From Mesaphorura yosii (Eukaryota; Arthropoda; Collembola; Poduromorpha; Tullbergiidae), in contig WIXG01000357.1 of assembly GCA_009869945.1 (NCBI GenBank), forward strand, positions 1 to 64,000: DNA of 64,000 bases, in the 5' to 3' direction. Positions 49,301-61,300 of the stretch are shown piece by piece. The first letter of the stretch is position 1, and every line of letters begins with the position of its first letter. The notes under the pieces are model-generated. The model worked only from the letters and a program-made list of their open reading frames with translations, did no database searches and had not been told where the DNA came from. The position numbers and the translations under genes were made by a program.

Positions 49301-52300
49301 GTAGTTGCACAACACACCCTCCGTCCGTCGATTTGACACTCGTTCGATTCCATTTCATTCCAACTAACCCCAGACACAGACGAGCGAGCGGGCGGGCTCA
49401 CCTCACATGAACACATTACATCAAGTGAGTATTGAATTTTCTTCTGGGAAAACTAAACCAAATTATTCGGCTCTTTATTGTGGGCCTGAAATATTGTGTA
49501 TACACTCTTATTACAGCCGGGCTTCAGAAGGAGATTCTACTGCGAGCAAAGCAAAACCTTTAATCAGAAGCGGTGGTTAAAAATTCGATCCGTGTATAGA
49601 CATGGACTTAACCTGTCCTCTTTCTACTATTGCAATGCTGAGGTCTAGTAAGAGGCAACTGTAAATATTATGCAACAATGATTAGGAAACAATGCATGAA
49701 ACACTTCCCTCTCGTTTCCCTCGCTACCTGTCATTCACGCGGTTCAAGGGTCAAGTCGTTTTCTTCTTTTTACTGCTCTCGAGAACCAAGGTCAGCATTT
49801 TGTCTCAGAATTGAGTGGATCCTGCAATTATTTCCTCGTGCTGGCAAATGGTATTGCTAACAGGGCAGAATGGAGTTTACGAATTTGCTACGGCTCTCTT
49901 GGCCATGGAATACAGTGTCCTGCTTTTGTCAATAAAAAGTGTGTAAAGAGAGTGATTTCATGCAGTCCAGTCGACTATTCACCTGTATAGGCAACTCAAG
50001 TTGAGCAACCACTTAACATGCTGTCGTTGCCTAATCTACCCTTGATCAGCCTTTTACATCTGCATTCGTTTCGGTTTCTAAATCACTCCGAGTTGTCTCT
50101 TGAAAGAATGGTGAATGGACTCTGACCACTCAAAGACGCACCTTTGCATTTCTCCTTCTTGTTCATTTTTGGGTACTTTCAAGCCGCCTTCGTCTTCGTC
50201 GTTTCCAGTTGTTGATATTCTTTGCAACTTGAGTTTCTTGCGACTGCGACGAGGGCTCAAATGGACAAAAGGAACTGCTGCAAACTTGTTGCTGTTGCCG
50301 TGCCGCATGTTGGCAGGTAGCACGGAAAATTGAGAAGGAAGGACATCCATTGAAAGAAAACGAAATAGTTGGATAAAATTCCGAATCTCAGCCGGCGAGG
50401 TTTCAACATTGTTATCGTGATGATACACTTTCTTGCCTGCAGTAATTAAGCGAAGAGAATTCTCGCAAATAAGCATTTCAGCAATAAACGTATGAAATGT
50501 GGTGATGTCACGCAACATCAACTTAAATGATTGCACATAAATCTGAACCTGCTGAAGTCACTGAAGTGCACTGCATTCCTGACCGGCGACGACGGCACGA
50601 TTTTGCTGCGCCGTCGTTTCTTTTTTGTAATTTGTACGAATTAGAGGATCGAAGTTCTATCCGGAATTAAATTACGCATAGCCTCGCGTCTTTTCAATGG
50701 CGACGACCGATGAGAAGCTAAGCGATTCTGAGCCGTTGCAAGGCGACGACGAATGCGTGCACTTTTGTGTCACAAATGACAGGTCTGAGAATTTCCTCCC
50801 TTCATGCGTGCTTGACTACGCGTTTCAGCATTTTAGCGAAGATTCGCACCGGTTTAGACTTGCGAAGCTCTTTTATGTGGTGTGTCCAAATGGGACTGTA
50901 AATAATCAACTGCTGGTGCAAATACAGGGTGAACGGGATTTTATTTTGCCAGCAAAAATTCGTCCTTGCTGCCTTGTTTCGCAAGATTCTAACTTCAGAC
51001 CAACGAATATCGCTCCTCTGAAGTTCACTGAGTGTGTTACTTAGCTTTGCTAAGTATTTAGCTGCTAAAATGCCCAATAAATTAAGCAGTGAAGTCGATT
51101 CGAGGGAACTTTCCATGACTGGTCTCTCCAATCAGGACGCCGTAAAGGCACTAAAACTTGAAGGAATCATCATTTCAAGAACTACAGTCCAAAATATCAA
51201 TAACTACGTCGGTGAAAGAAGATACCACAAGTCGGTTAGACTCGATTCACCCATGATCAAGCATCAAAAACATGAACAGGTCAAAAGGTCAAAGTCACTG
51301 ATAAGCAAGGCCAACCCTGAAACCAGCAAAGAAAACCTACTGAATCAACAAGCAATGGCCAAAAAGTACATGGTCTCACAGGACACGATCAGGAAGATCA
51401 TCTTTCAAGATTTGGGTAAAAAGTGAAAAGGAAATCCGTCGCTTATACACTCAAACCCAGTCACAAGGAGAATCGGCGCACCAACTGCAGAAAGTATGAG
51501 GAGCACTTGGCTGGCTATAAATGGGAGTACGTGGTGTCATTAGACGAGACCTGGTTTTACCTTGAAGATTGTGGCGCAACAGAAAATTACACTACAGAAA
51601 ACCAGGACAATCGAGCCTGAATTCGTCAGCCAGACAAAAGAAAAGCTTGGATCCAAGTTCATGGTCGTTGGTGCCATAACCGCTTTGGGACCGTACCACT
51701 CGTCCCTGGCAAGGTGAAAGTAAATGCTGACAACTACATTGACAATGTTCCAAAACCATTATTGGGAGGATCCGGGCTCAACCTCTATCCTGGAGACACA
51801 CACAAGATTTTTGTTCACCATGACAAGGCATCTTGGCACACCTCCCGAAAAGCAGCACTATACGCAGCCGACTTGAAGATCAGACTTGGAATTACCATCA
51901 TTCCTAACGAAGAAATCCAAGTCAGGAGTCCTGACTGCAACCCCATGGACTTTTTCGGCTTCGGCTTGCTGAAACAATGGGTACAACTGCGACGAGCAAC
52001 AACATTACAGGGTGTCCGGAAAGTCCTAGAGGACGAATGGAACAATGTTAGTCAAGAAACTGTGAAGAAAGTCTTTGATTCGTGGAAAAGGCGTTGTAGA
52101 CTTATTAGTAAGGGTGTTGGGGAGTACATAGAGCAAACTAAAAATATTCATTGTCGAAAACTGTAGATTTGTAAGTGTTTCAAGATGGCAAAATAAAATC
52201 CTGTTCACCCTGTAAATATTGCATAAATTAAATGCGTTGAAAATAGAATTACGGCAATACGTAATATTATGACAGTGGCAGGCACGTGGGGAGAGGCCAA

Positions 52301-55300
52301 AAATGAGACTACCTTACGAGAAAGCGAGCTTACGAGTTTTACGACGTCTAAGGATCCGTAATAATATCATTTTAATTTCACGCGTATTACTTTATAGGGA
52401 AAAATCAAAAGAGCAAGAATTCATTGCAGACTTTATAGCCAGAACGCCAGCGACCAGCGGAGAAAGGCTTGCAAATTGGCTGCAGCCAGAGTCTTTCGTC
52501 GATCCTGAAAAATGCGAGGTTGGTCATAAAATAAATGTTATGCAAACTGAGTGTTGTTTTCTTCGTCCTGCCGTGCCCTTCTAAACTGATCGTTAAGTAA
52601 AGAATGCAATTTTCAAGTACTGAGAGATTTAATTAACTTTTTATAATTTACTAATTGGAAAATGGACAAAGCCGTAAAAAAAACAGGTGGAGATTCTTTT
52701 CTTTTTTACGTTGTTTCTGGTGATGTGGACCTTTTTTTTAGTTTCCACGTCCGGTTTCTCAGCCGTCGATTTCAATTTTAATAAAATTATGATAATGGAA
52801 TGGAATCAAATTGTTCGTCTTCCATAATTCCCGGTTTCAACAATAATAGCATATAATTTGGAGTAAAACAAACTCAGACGCTGTCAGAATTCACATTCAC
52901 GATTCAGTTTGTGCTGAGAAAGCTACTGCCATCCACTTTTATTAACTGTTGCCCACTATTTTGCAACTTATCCAGCTTGCCTGATTGAAGGAAACGCATA
53001 ATGACTGTTGTTGCACTGAAATGAATCAAGTTTTTATGGTCAGAAGAAGCATGAACTGGTTTTTTGTCTGTGCTTGCAGGTGATTCTTCCTTCTGAGAAG
53101 TTGCGACGAGGCGTTTCGACAACGCTGATTCTTGTCACTCGCGATCAGTACGGAGATCCAGTCATCGCGCAAAACCTTCAGGTGAATAGTGAATTGGAGT
53201 ACACGTGAAATGCAAAACTTGTTCCGCGCTATGCTACGTTTATGATGGATTTATGCTCACCTTCATAATTTACAATTTTATGCTGATTATTGTTTGCACG
53301 TTCACTTTATCGTAATGGCCGGCAATTGCAATGACAATGAAACATTGAGGGGACACGTACATAACTCGGAATGTTTCTGTGTCATCAGGTGGAAATGAAA
53401 GCCGTGCCCCTGAAGTCAAGCACGACTCTCGGGAGCACGTATGTGCCATTCGTGCCCGACTCGGTCCCCGAGGGTCAATGCTTGGATGACATTCCCTACC
53501 AAGTCACGGTGAAGGACAAGATGCGATATCACGCCATCAGCCTCATGAAGGAGTTTGAGAACTACTCGTTTGAGGAACTTAGACAAATGTCACCAGCAGC
53601 CAGACGCAACTCTGAGTCAATGCTTGTGCGCCAGAACAGCGACGCTACGTACACCGCAACTTGGACCCCTGCAACGTGTGGAACCTACAAAATCGCGCTA
53701 AGGATTGATGGATATGCCATTCCACAGGTAAACAGATGCAGGCTTCAATTTTGTTCTCAGAAAAGGTGCACGTGCGCTCCTGCAGTCAGTAAAGAATTAA
53801 AATGAAACTGCAGATATGCAGCGTGGACGTTGAGAAATCGGCAGAGGTCGTGGACACGTTCAAAAGGGAGGACCCGGTTTTCAAGATTGCCACCACATCC
53901 AAAATGCGAAAGTTTAAGGCCAGTGACTCTGCTGGCTTGCGAATCCGTTCCCATCCAACACTTCAGAGCGAACAAATCGGGTGCCTGCCCGTCGACGCCG
54001 TAATCACCTTCACCACCGAAATGCACAATGATGACGGAATTTGGGTGAAGCTAGATGAGAATTCTCTTTCGACCTTCTGTAAGGTGTCAAAGCGATTTCA
54101 ACAGGAAGGCTGGTGTCTTCAATACAACCAGCACCTGGGCAAGACATTTCTCTTTCCAGTCCAGGCTCCTAAACCTCTGCCTGGTTCTTCTGGCGACAAG
54201 TCGAGCCACTCCATCAGAAAGTTGGCTGACTTTACATTTCCAAACAGCACTGAAAACAGGTAACATAAATCTATCTTGTTTAAATCAAGCCCAGCCGATT
54301 CTTTTGCTGACTAACCTTGCTCTAAACGTTTCCAGCAGTTCGAAACTCCTGCGCCTGAACGGAAGTCCAAAATTGTATCAAGTTGTCAAATGTGGCGCTT
54401 CCGGCCATAACATCAGAACTCGACCGTGTCTCAGCTCGCCACCTGTCGGAATTCTCGTCATGGGTTCTAAATTCCATGTTGTGGACGAGGTACAAAGTGT
54501 TCACGGCGTTTCAGGTCTGGCCTAGATAAGCGAAGTAACTAAATTCAGGCATGAATAATTGTTAACAGTACTACAATGGCGACGGATTATGGCTGAAGTT
54601 GGACGCTGCGAGCCGCAGAAAGTTTTGTTTTACTTCAGAGGGCGATGGATGGTCTCTGGCGGTCAACAGAAATGACGTAATTTATCTCAAGCGATACGGT
54701 GAGTCTTATAAATGGATCAATGAGCCTCAAAACTTTACATAAACTGACGTTCTTTTTCTCGATCTCAATTTCAGAGTCCCAGTCTCAAGTTGGTTTTGAT
54801 TTCTCGGTCGCATCGCAGACACCACAAAATGTTTTCCAGAATTTGCCTCTCTCGACTTTGTTCGGTTCCAGCGAGGCCAGCGTGGGCGAGAGAGAGGAAA
54901 CGTGCGACAACGCCGCACAGAATGCAGTCAAACCGTCGGAGCCGAAGGCAGCCTTTCCTGACAACAAAAGCCGACCAGAGAAACCTGTCGGGGCGGTGGT
55001 GCCAGAAACTCCTCCTAAATCAGAGCAGGAACAGGCTGCAAAGGGAAATACAACACGATCCCGTTCTTCGTCCACATTTGGCGCTTTGCAGAAGTGGCTG
55101 CAGCTGGGTTCCGACGGCAGTCCCTTCAGCCGGCCAATCTCAACGAATTCGCAGGGCCACCACCGAACATCCGTGCTGGAGGCATCCAAGTCTTTAGTCA
55201 AGGAAAGGATTCATGCTCTGAGCAGCAGTTTGCCGTCTACTACTTGCTCAGCCACTCAGACCTCGCCTGTGGACGATCATCATCCGATGTCGCTGCCTAC

Positions 55301-58300
55301 CGTGGCTCAGTTCAGCATTGGAAGTGGCGGCAAAGATTCCCAAGTCGGTCCAGACGGAGTGCGAGCAGTCCCACTTGGCAAATCGCCCAAGCCAGACCGA
55401 AAGTTGGCTAAGATGTCTGGAGGAATGGCATCTGGTAAGCCCAAGTCTGGCAGGAAGGAGCGAGAGAAGGAAAGGCCAGGCAGAGGCGAAGCGTCAGCGG
55501 ATTACACAGACATTTCAAGGTACTGGAGTCTAAACATGGCATTTTACTACACGATGGTTCGACGGGACTGAATTAAATTTTGAATTTAGTATAATTGGAC
55601 CACCACCATTCAAAGAAGCCATTGGACCAGCGCAAGCGCAGGGACAACGAGCCGTGTTTGGAGCTGTGCTCTGGCATTCTGGGATCATTCACGATGCAAT
55701 GGCTTGCTCATCCTTCCTGCGATTCAAAAAGCAGACAAGCGTGTCTTCCCGAGTTTATCCTTCTGTGGATGGTCAATGTGTGGACCACGGCAGGCTGGAC
55801 TCTGCAAACGTCATTCACAGATCTGACCTTAAGTCTGAGCACAGCGCTTCGTTGGACCTGCAGCGGAACATGAAGGAGGAAATCGAGTTTCTCAATAAAT
55901 CATCCGTCGACATCAAGTCTAAATGCGACACAGCCCTCGTATGTCGACGGAGGCGAGGAAATGTCGATATCAATGCCAGGGATCCTTCACAACGATACTC
56001 GGTAGAAGTCACTTCGGCCGCGATGCTGCTGAAAGGAAATCCGGATCTCAATCTCGAACCGCTCTTCGCATCTCACAAAAGCCAACCACAAAAGCAAGAT
56101 CAATCGCAGTCTGCAACGAGTGACAAACTAAAGGCAATGACTTGCTCAGACGACAGCGAGGAGTTCCCCATCGTCGTTGCTCTCCAGAAAATCTGGAATT
56201 ACATCAAGAGAACGTGCACCGAAAGTACGTTACGAGAAGCTTCTGAAAATTCACTTGACAACCTCACAAAAAAGAACCCAAAGTTCAAGAAAGAGAGAAA
56301 AGTTTCGCGAGGAGTGACTGATCAGAATTTGAGGCCGAGAAAAGAACGACCAAAGGAGCTACAAAGTGTGGGACGAAGTTTCCTATTAGGTAAATTCGTA
56401 TCAATCTTCAAAATTAACATCACAGCGCATGTTGCCCAATTGTCCGTCTTGAAAACAGAACCGGAAGGAAATAACGAATTCTTGGACGAAATGCAAAGAT
56501 GTGAAGTATGTCAGTGTCGCTTCTCCACGAATGGAAAATCAAGGTAAATGACAAGTTGCAATTATAAGAACGTGCAAAATGTCAATTGTCAATCTCATAA
56601 TTTTAAATTTATGCCCTCAGAAAAGCGTGTTTTGGCTTTTCGTCACTTTGTGAGAGCTGCAGTGAGAAGCAGCTGAAGCTCAAGAAGCAACTTGCAATCG
56701 GAGCATCTACGAAGTCGTCGACCACACCGGTCACTTTCGATTTAAGTTTGCGGAATCTGTCTCCGACTGAATACCACAGTGCGCATTCAGTAATTCTCAA
56801 CAATGCGCTCTTCATGCTCCAAATGATTAATAATCCACCGGACCTGCAGTCGTCGTCCAGCTTCAAAAGACGCCCGAGCGCAAGTTCGATAAAAAACATT
56901 CCTCCAGAAAAATCATTCTCTAGTTACGGAGCACTTGGAGTCTCGCAAAGTCAAATTGAGGTTGAAGAGGACTCCGCACAGTACGAGCACATTGACTCGC
57001 CCTTCCACCTGGTAAGAACGAATCCGGCGCCCGTGAAATCCAACCTGAACGTTCAACCAGCCAGCGTATTTGACCTGCCAGAGGGATATCCAAGAAGAAG
57101 GAAGGCCAGCAATGGCGATAAGTCCATGGGTAAGCCATAAAGCTTATGGCCATAAAACCAGGCGCATGCGGCTCGCGTGGTTAAAACTAGTAAGATTGAA
57201 TTCTCCTTTCGCAGATGAGTCCGGGTTTCATTTACTCAGTCGACCTTCTCCGACTCTACAAAAGATTGTTGAGGCAGAGACTGACAGTTCTGAAGACGAG
57301 GCACTGGCAAAATTCTGTGGATGTGTGATATCGTTCGTTACAGAAAGGCACGACTTGGACGCGCTGAAACTGTCACTCTTTCAGGCTATTCGTCGAATTT
57401 CGTGCAGATCCTACGGAATGCAGGTACCGTAAATTGCGACGTTACTGTGGTTGTGGTCACAATTTAATAGTCAACCTCCTGATATTTTAGATGTTATCTT
57501 GGCTCATGAGAAATGTCAGCCAGACAACAGCCCTTCACGATTTGTTTTGGTGGTATGGAAGTTCTCTGGGCTACATTCAAGAGAACAGCGAGGAAGGAAC
57601 TAAAACGGTGCGGGTCGTGAATATTCTAGTTTTGACTTGGTAATCTTTCAACCTAATTTGAATTTGAAGTTTCTGTGAATTATACTTTAGGAGAGTCTGG
57701 ATAATGGCTGGTGGGAGATGAGATGCCATCCACTCACCGAATTCCCAGCATCAATTTTCCCTATTTTGTCCGAATCTCTCTACACTCTTCTGCAAACAAT
57801 TGCCGACATAATTCCCTACTTACCCGTCGGCGGTCCGCTACTCGAAATGGCAGTGAAATGCTGGGGAGTTTCGTTCCCTCGAAAAGACCACAAATTTTTG
57901 CACAAGTAAGTTGACTAGTGTTGGACGCTAGTTTGTCTTTTTTCCTCCCGCTTGTAACCCATTCCCGTAAACAGGAGCAAAATCTTCCGACACTTGAGTC
58001 AAATCATGTCACAATTTGACGGAGAAAATGAATGGTCCAAGTCCAGTCTGTGCCTTGAGAATCAAGAGAGTGAGCCAGACAACACGTGGGACACCACAAC
58101 AATTTTTGATGACGTCACCTCATCCGTGGAAGTTAAAGTGTCAAGCCGTGCTGCACTCTGCTCCAGTTTAACGGATGAGTCTACGGAAACGTTTTGGGAG
58201 TCTGGGGACGAGGACAGGTGAATGCGCGTGTCCAAAAAGTTGTAAATTATCATATATTTTTGCAAATTACCTTACTTGAAGCTTACGTATTTTTAGAAAT

Positions 58301-61300
58301 CGAACCAAATCTATAACACTTACGACGAGTGCTTCGGATGTCAGTCTGAAAGTTGTCGGAGTTCATGTTGACAACGGAAGAGACTCACAAGTGAGTTCTG
58401 AGCGCTCTTTGTTCGTTGTGCCTTGTGAAAGGAAGGGAGTAATTCTATGTTTTATATTAGTTTAAGGTTTCATCGCTGAGTGTGAAATGTGGACCGCATC
58501 CTGATGAGCTCGTCAGAATAGGCAGCACAGAAATCGATTCTCGACATTGCGGGTGGAGTTGGTTCAGCGTGGAAAGTACGTCATTTCAACATTCGTGTAA
58601 ATTCTCGCTAGCTCACTGTTAAAATATGCTACCTTTTCTTTAGATCATGTCGCGAAAGCAATTAGAATTGACTGCAAGGGACCGGACAACACACTTCGTG
58701 TACGGCAAGTTAAGGTTATTGGACTGGTTCTGGGGAAAGAAAGCTCGAGCACACGAAACGACGCCAGTGCATCCATTGCAAGAAGAAAATGCGAAAATGA
58801 GACATTACGAATATTTCGGCTGCTATCGTCAGAAGTAAGACAGGGCCTACAATTTGAATTTGCCATTGCCTTAAACTGGATAATAGAACTTCACCTCTAC
58901 GCTTCAGGTCTTTGGGAAACTATTGAACCATGTTAAGCGAAGAGACGACGATGCAGACAGCAACGATCTCCAAGAACATGTGGTTGGAATTCTGTTTAGC
59001 CGAAATAAACTTACGCACTTGCAAAAACAAGTAAATGCTCATTGTATTCACGGGAGTCCAAAGATCGGTTCGTTGATACATTACATATTTTGTTGGTCAG
59101 GTTTGCTCGCATATCGTATCAGCGATTCATCGGGAAGCAATTAAAATTAAAAATGAATTCGACTCGTACATCACTCGCTCGGTGCTCGAGTTGACAAATG
59201 ATAACATTCGACTAGTATTCGAAGGTGAAATTTGGGAATATTATTGTCCATTATTCCAGTGTGACAACATCACATTTTATTTATTAATTTTTCAGACAAA
59301 CCCAAGATTCTGGACAGATATTGCTTCGAAATGCTGTCTCTGGTCCTGGCCCTTGCTGGGAGCAAAGTTGGAAGATCTTATTTGTCGCAGCAAAGCAATT
59401 TGATTCAAGATCTCATGCAACTGCTGCACGCTGGAACTCCACGAATACAAAGACAAGTACGAACTACTGAACATAGCAACGTTTGTATTATTTGCGAAGA
59501 ACTTCTAGTAAGAATATTTATGATTTCCAGGTTATTTTAGTACTGAGAAAAATACTTCCTGAAATCAACCCCGAAGACTTTGCCAAGATCGTCTGCTGTT
59601 ACGAGCTCCAGACTTCTGGGGATTTCAATTCACGATTGGGAGTTCTCGATTTGTTACTAGGATGTATCGCCAAGTCTCTCTACGTCAAAGTTAGAGCGTC
59701 CGGGAATGGAAACACTCGTGAAACAAAACAAATTAGCTTGCAAGAAGTGCTCAGCAAGCAGGATTTCATTCCTGATTTGTACTGGTTTTTACGCGGGCAG
59801 TGTGACAGTCAGCTGGCATCAACTATTGTCAAACTAATCAAAGACATGTCAGAGGTAAGTGGAAAATTACCATTTAATCTCTTTCACTTCAACTGATTTA
59901 TTTTTATGGAACAGGAAAGCTTTTCAGAGCAATGGTCTGTGGTCACTAAGCCTGCTATCGCCCAAGCTGTTCTCGACTTAACCAGAATTGAGCCGCACAA
60001 CAGGAATTCCGAGTACTGTTTCAGCTCTCCTAAATTCTGGATTTCGTTAGCCGCTCTCTGTGTCTTGCACGAAGACCACTCGAATGAACTCTCCTCGCAG
60101 TTGTGGCAAAATGGAAGCAACGGGCGAGCGAAGTGCGCCAACCACGACGACGGAGAGACATTTGCCGTGATACATTGCAAAGAGTGCGGAGATCTGTGCA
60201 GTGAGTGTGACAGAATTCTTCACCTGCCAAAGAAAAGCTGGAACCATACAAGAAAGGTAAGTTTATTTCACAGACTGATTAGTTGAGTTGTTGAATACCA
60301 GAATGCTTGTCAACACTAATTTTGTTCACAGGTTTGTAAGGAAGAAGAAGAATCAATTCGTGTGGATTTGCATGAAGGTTGTGGGCGAATTAAATTATTT
60401 TGGTTGATGGCCCTGGGAGACTCGTCAACGCTTAAGGTGAAGTACAACAAACATGGTGCCTGATCTTTAGTTCGGATTTGAATAAAATGATTTTATTAAC
60501 GTCATCATTCGTATTCAGACGCTGGTTGAATTCCGTACGGGAATTCCAAAGACATTTGCAGACAGCCTGTCAACAACCACTGCAATTGGCCGCTGTCGCT
60601 TCTGTAATAAAACAGGGAGCAGTGGTCCTCTTGTTCTTGGAAACGTTTGTGGAGAATTCGAATGTCAAGTACGTCAACACCCTAAACCGCGCAGTCCTGT
60701 TTCGTGGTATTTTTGCATTCGCTGAGAAAATGTTTGAATGAACGTATATTTGGCTGGATCAGGAATACGCCAAGAATGCCTGTGACAAAATTCTGGACTG
60801 TGGACACGCTTGTGGTGGAGTCAAGAACGAGGCAAATTGTCTACCCTGCCTACAAGGATGTTTGGAAAAACGTGGGTCGATGCTCAAGCAGGACAACGAT
60901 GATATGTGCATGATCTGTTTTACGGACGCCCTTGCGTTTGCTCCAGCAATTCAGGTAAATTGTTCAGACTCACGCATATGATAATCACATCTCCTAATTT
61001 GTTACTTGCATATCTGCAGTTATCGTGTGGTCACGTATTCCATTATCATTGTTGTCGCTCTATTTTGGAACGACGGTGGGCCGGCCCACGAATTACATTT
61101 GCATTTTCTCAATGTCCGATTTGCAAGGTATTTAGTACTTGTTTATGTGCAAATCATGAAACTCTTTCTTGAAAAGAAATTGAATTCTTTTCTAGACTGG
61201 AATTGCGCATTCACTTTTGGATGACGTCTTGAATCCGATACGAGAACTTTTCCTAGATGTACAACGTAAAGCGCTGTTACGACTTGAGTATGAAGGATTG

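Larger units (their letters stand above)
50925..52212 (+). mobile_element. Mariner-like (Tc1/mariner superfamily) DNA transposon, decayed
   Basis: A 1288-bp element. The 26-bp terminal inverted repeats at 50925-50950 and 52187-52212 differ at one position and begin CAGGGTGAAC. TA dinucleotides at 50923-50924 and 52213-52214 are the target-site duplication. Inside are three ORF fragments of one transposase on the plus strand. It is inserted in highwire intron 33, so it does not disrupt the ligase. Size, TIRs, TA target and the DDxD-type transposase all agree with a mariner-like element. Confidence 0.95.
35372..52397 (+). other. highwire intron 33, 17.0 kb, hosting a nested gene and a transposon
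   Basis: Donor AG|GTACGA at 35372 and acceptor TTTATAG|GGAAAA ending 52397. Joining exon 33 to exon 34 gives DGIVPLR followed by [17 protein letters not shown], the order seen in MYCBP2, so no coding exon is missing between them. Most other introns of the gene are 60-100 bp. The intron holds the antisense membrane-protein gene (36454-44408), a candidate divergent ORF pair (50078-50923) and a mariner-like element (50925-52212). Confidence 0.9.

Noticed and set aside
50697..51044. Plus ORF considered as a highwire exon, or as the start of a split C-terminal highwire gene
   Set aside because: The exon 33 to exon 34 join is complete without it, its sequence does not match PHR proteins, and its last 40 codons lie inside the transposon TIR region.
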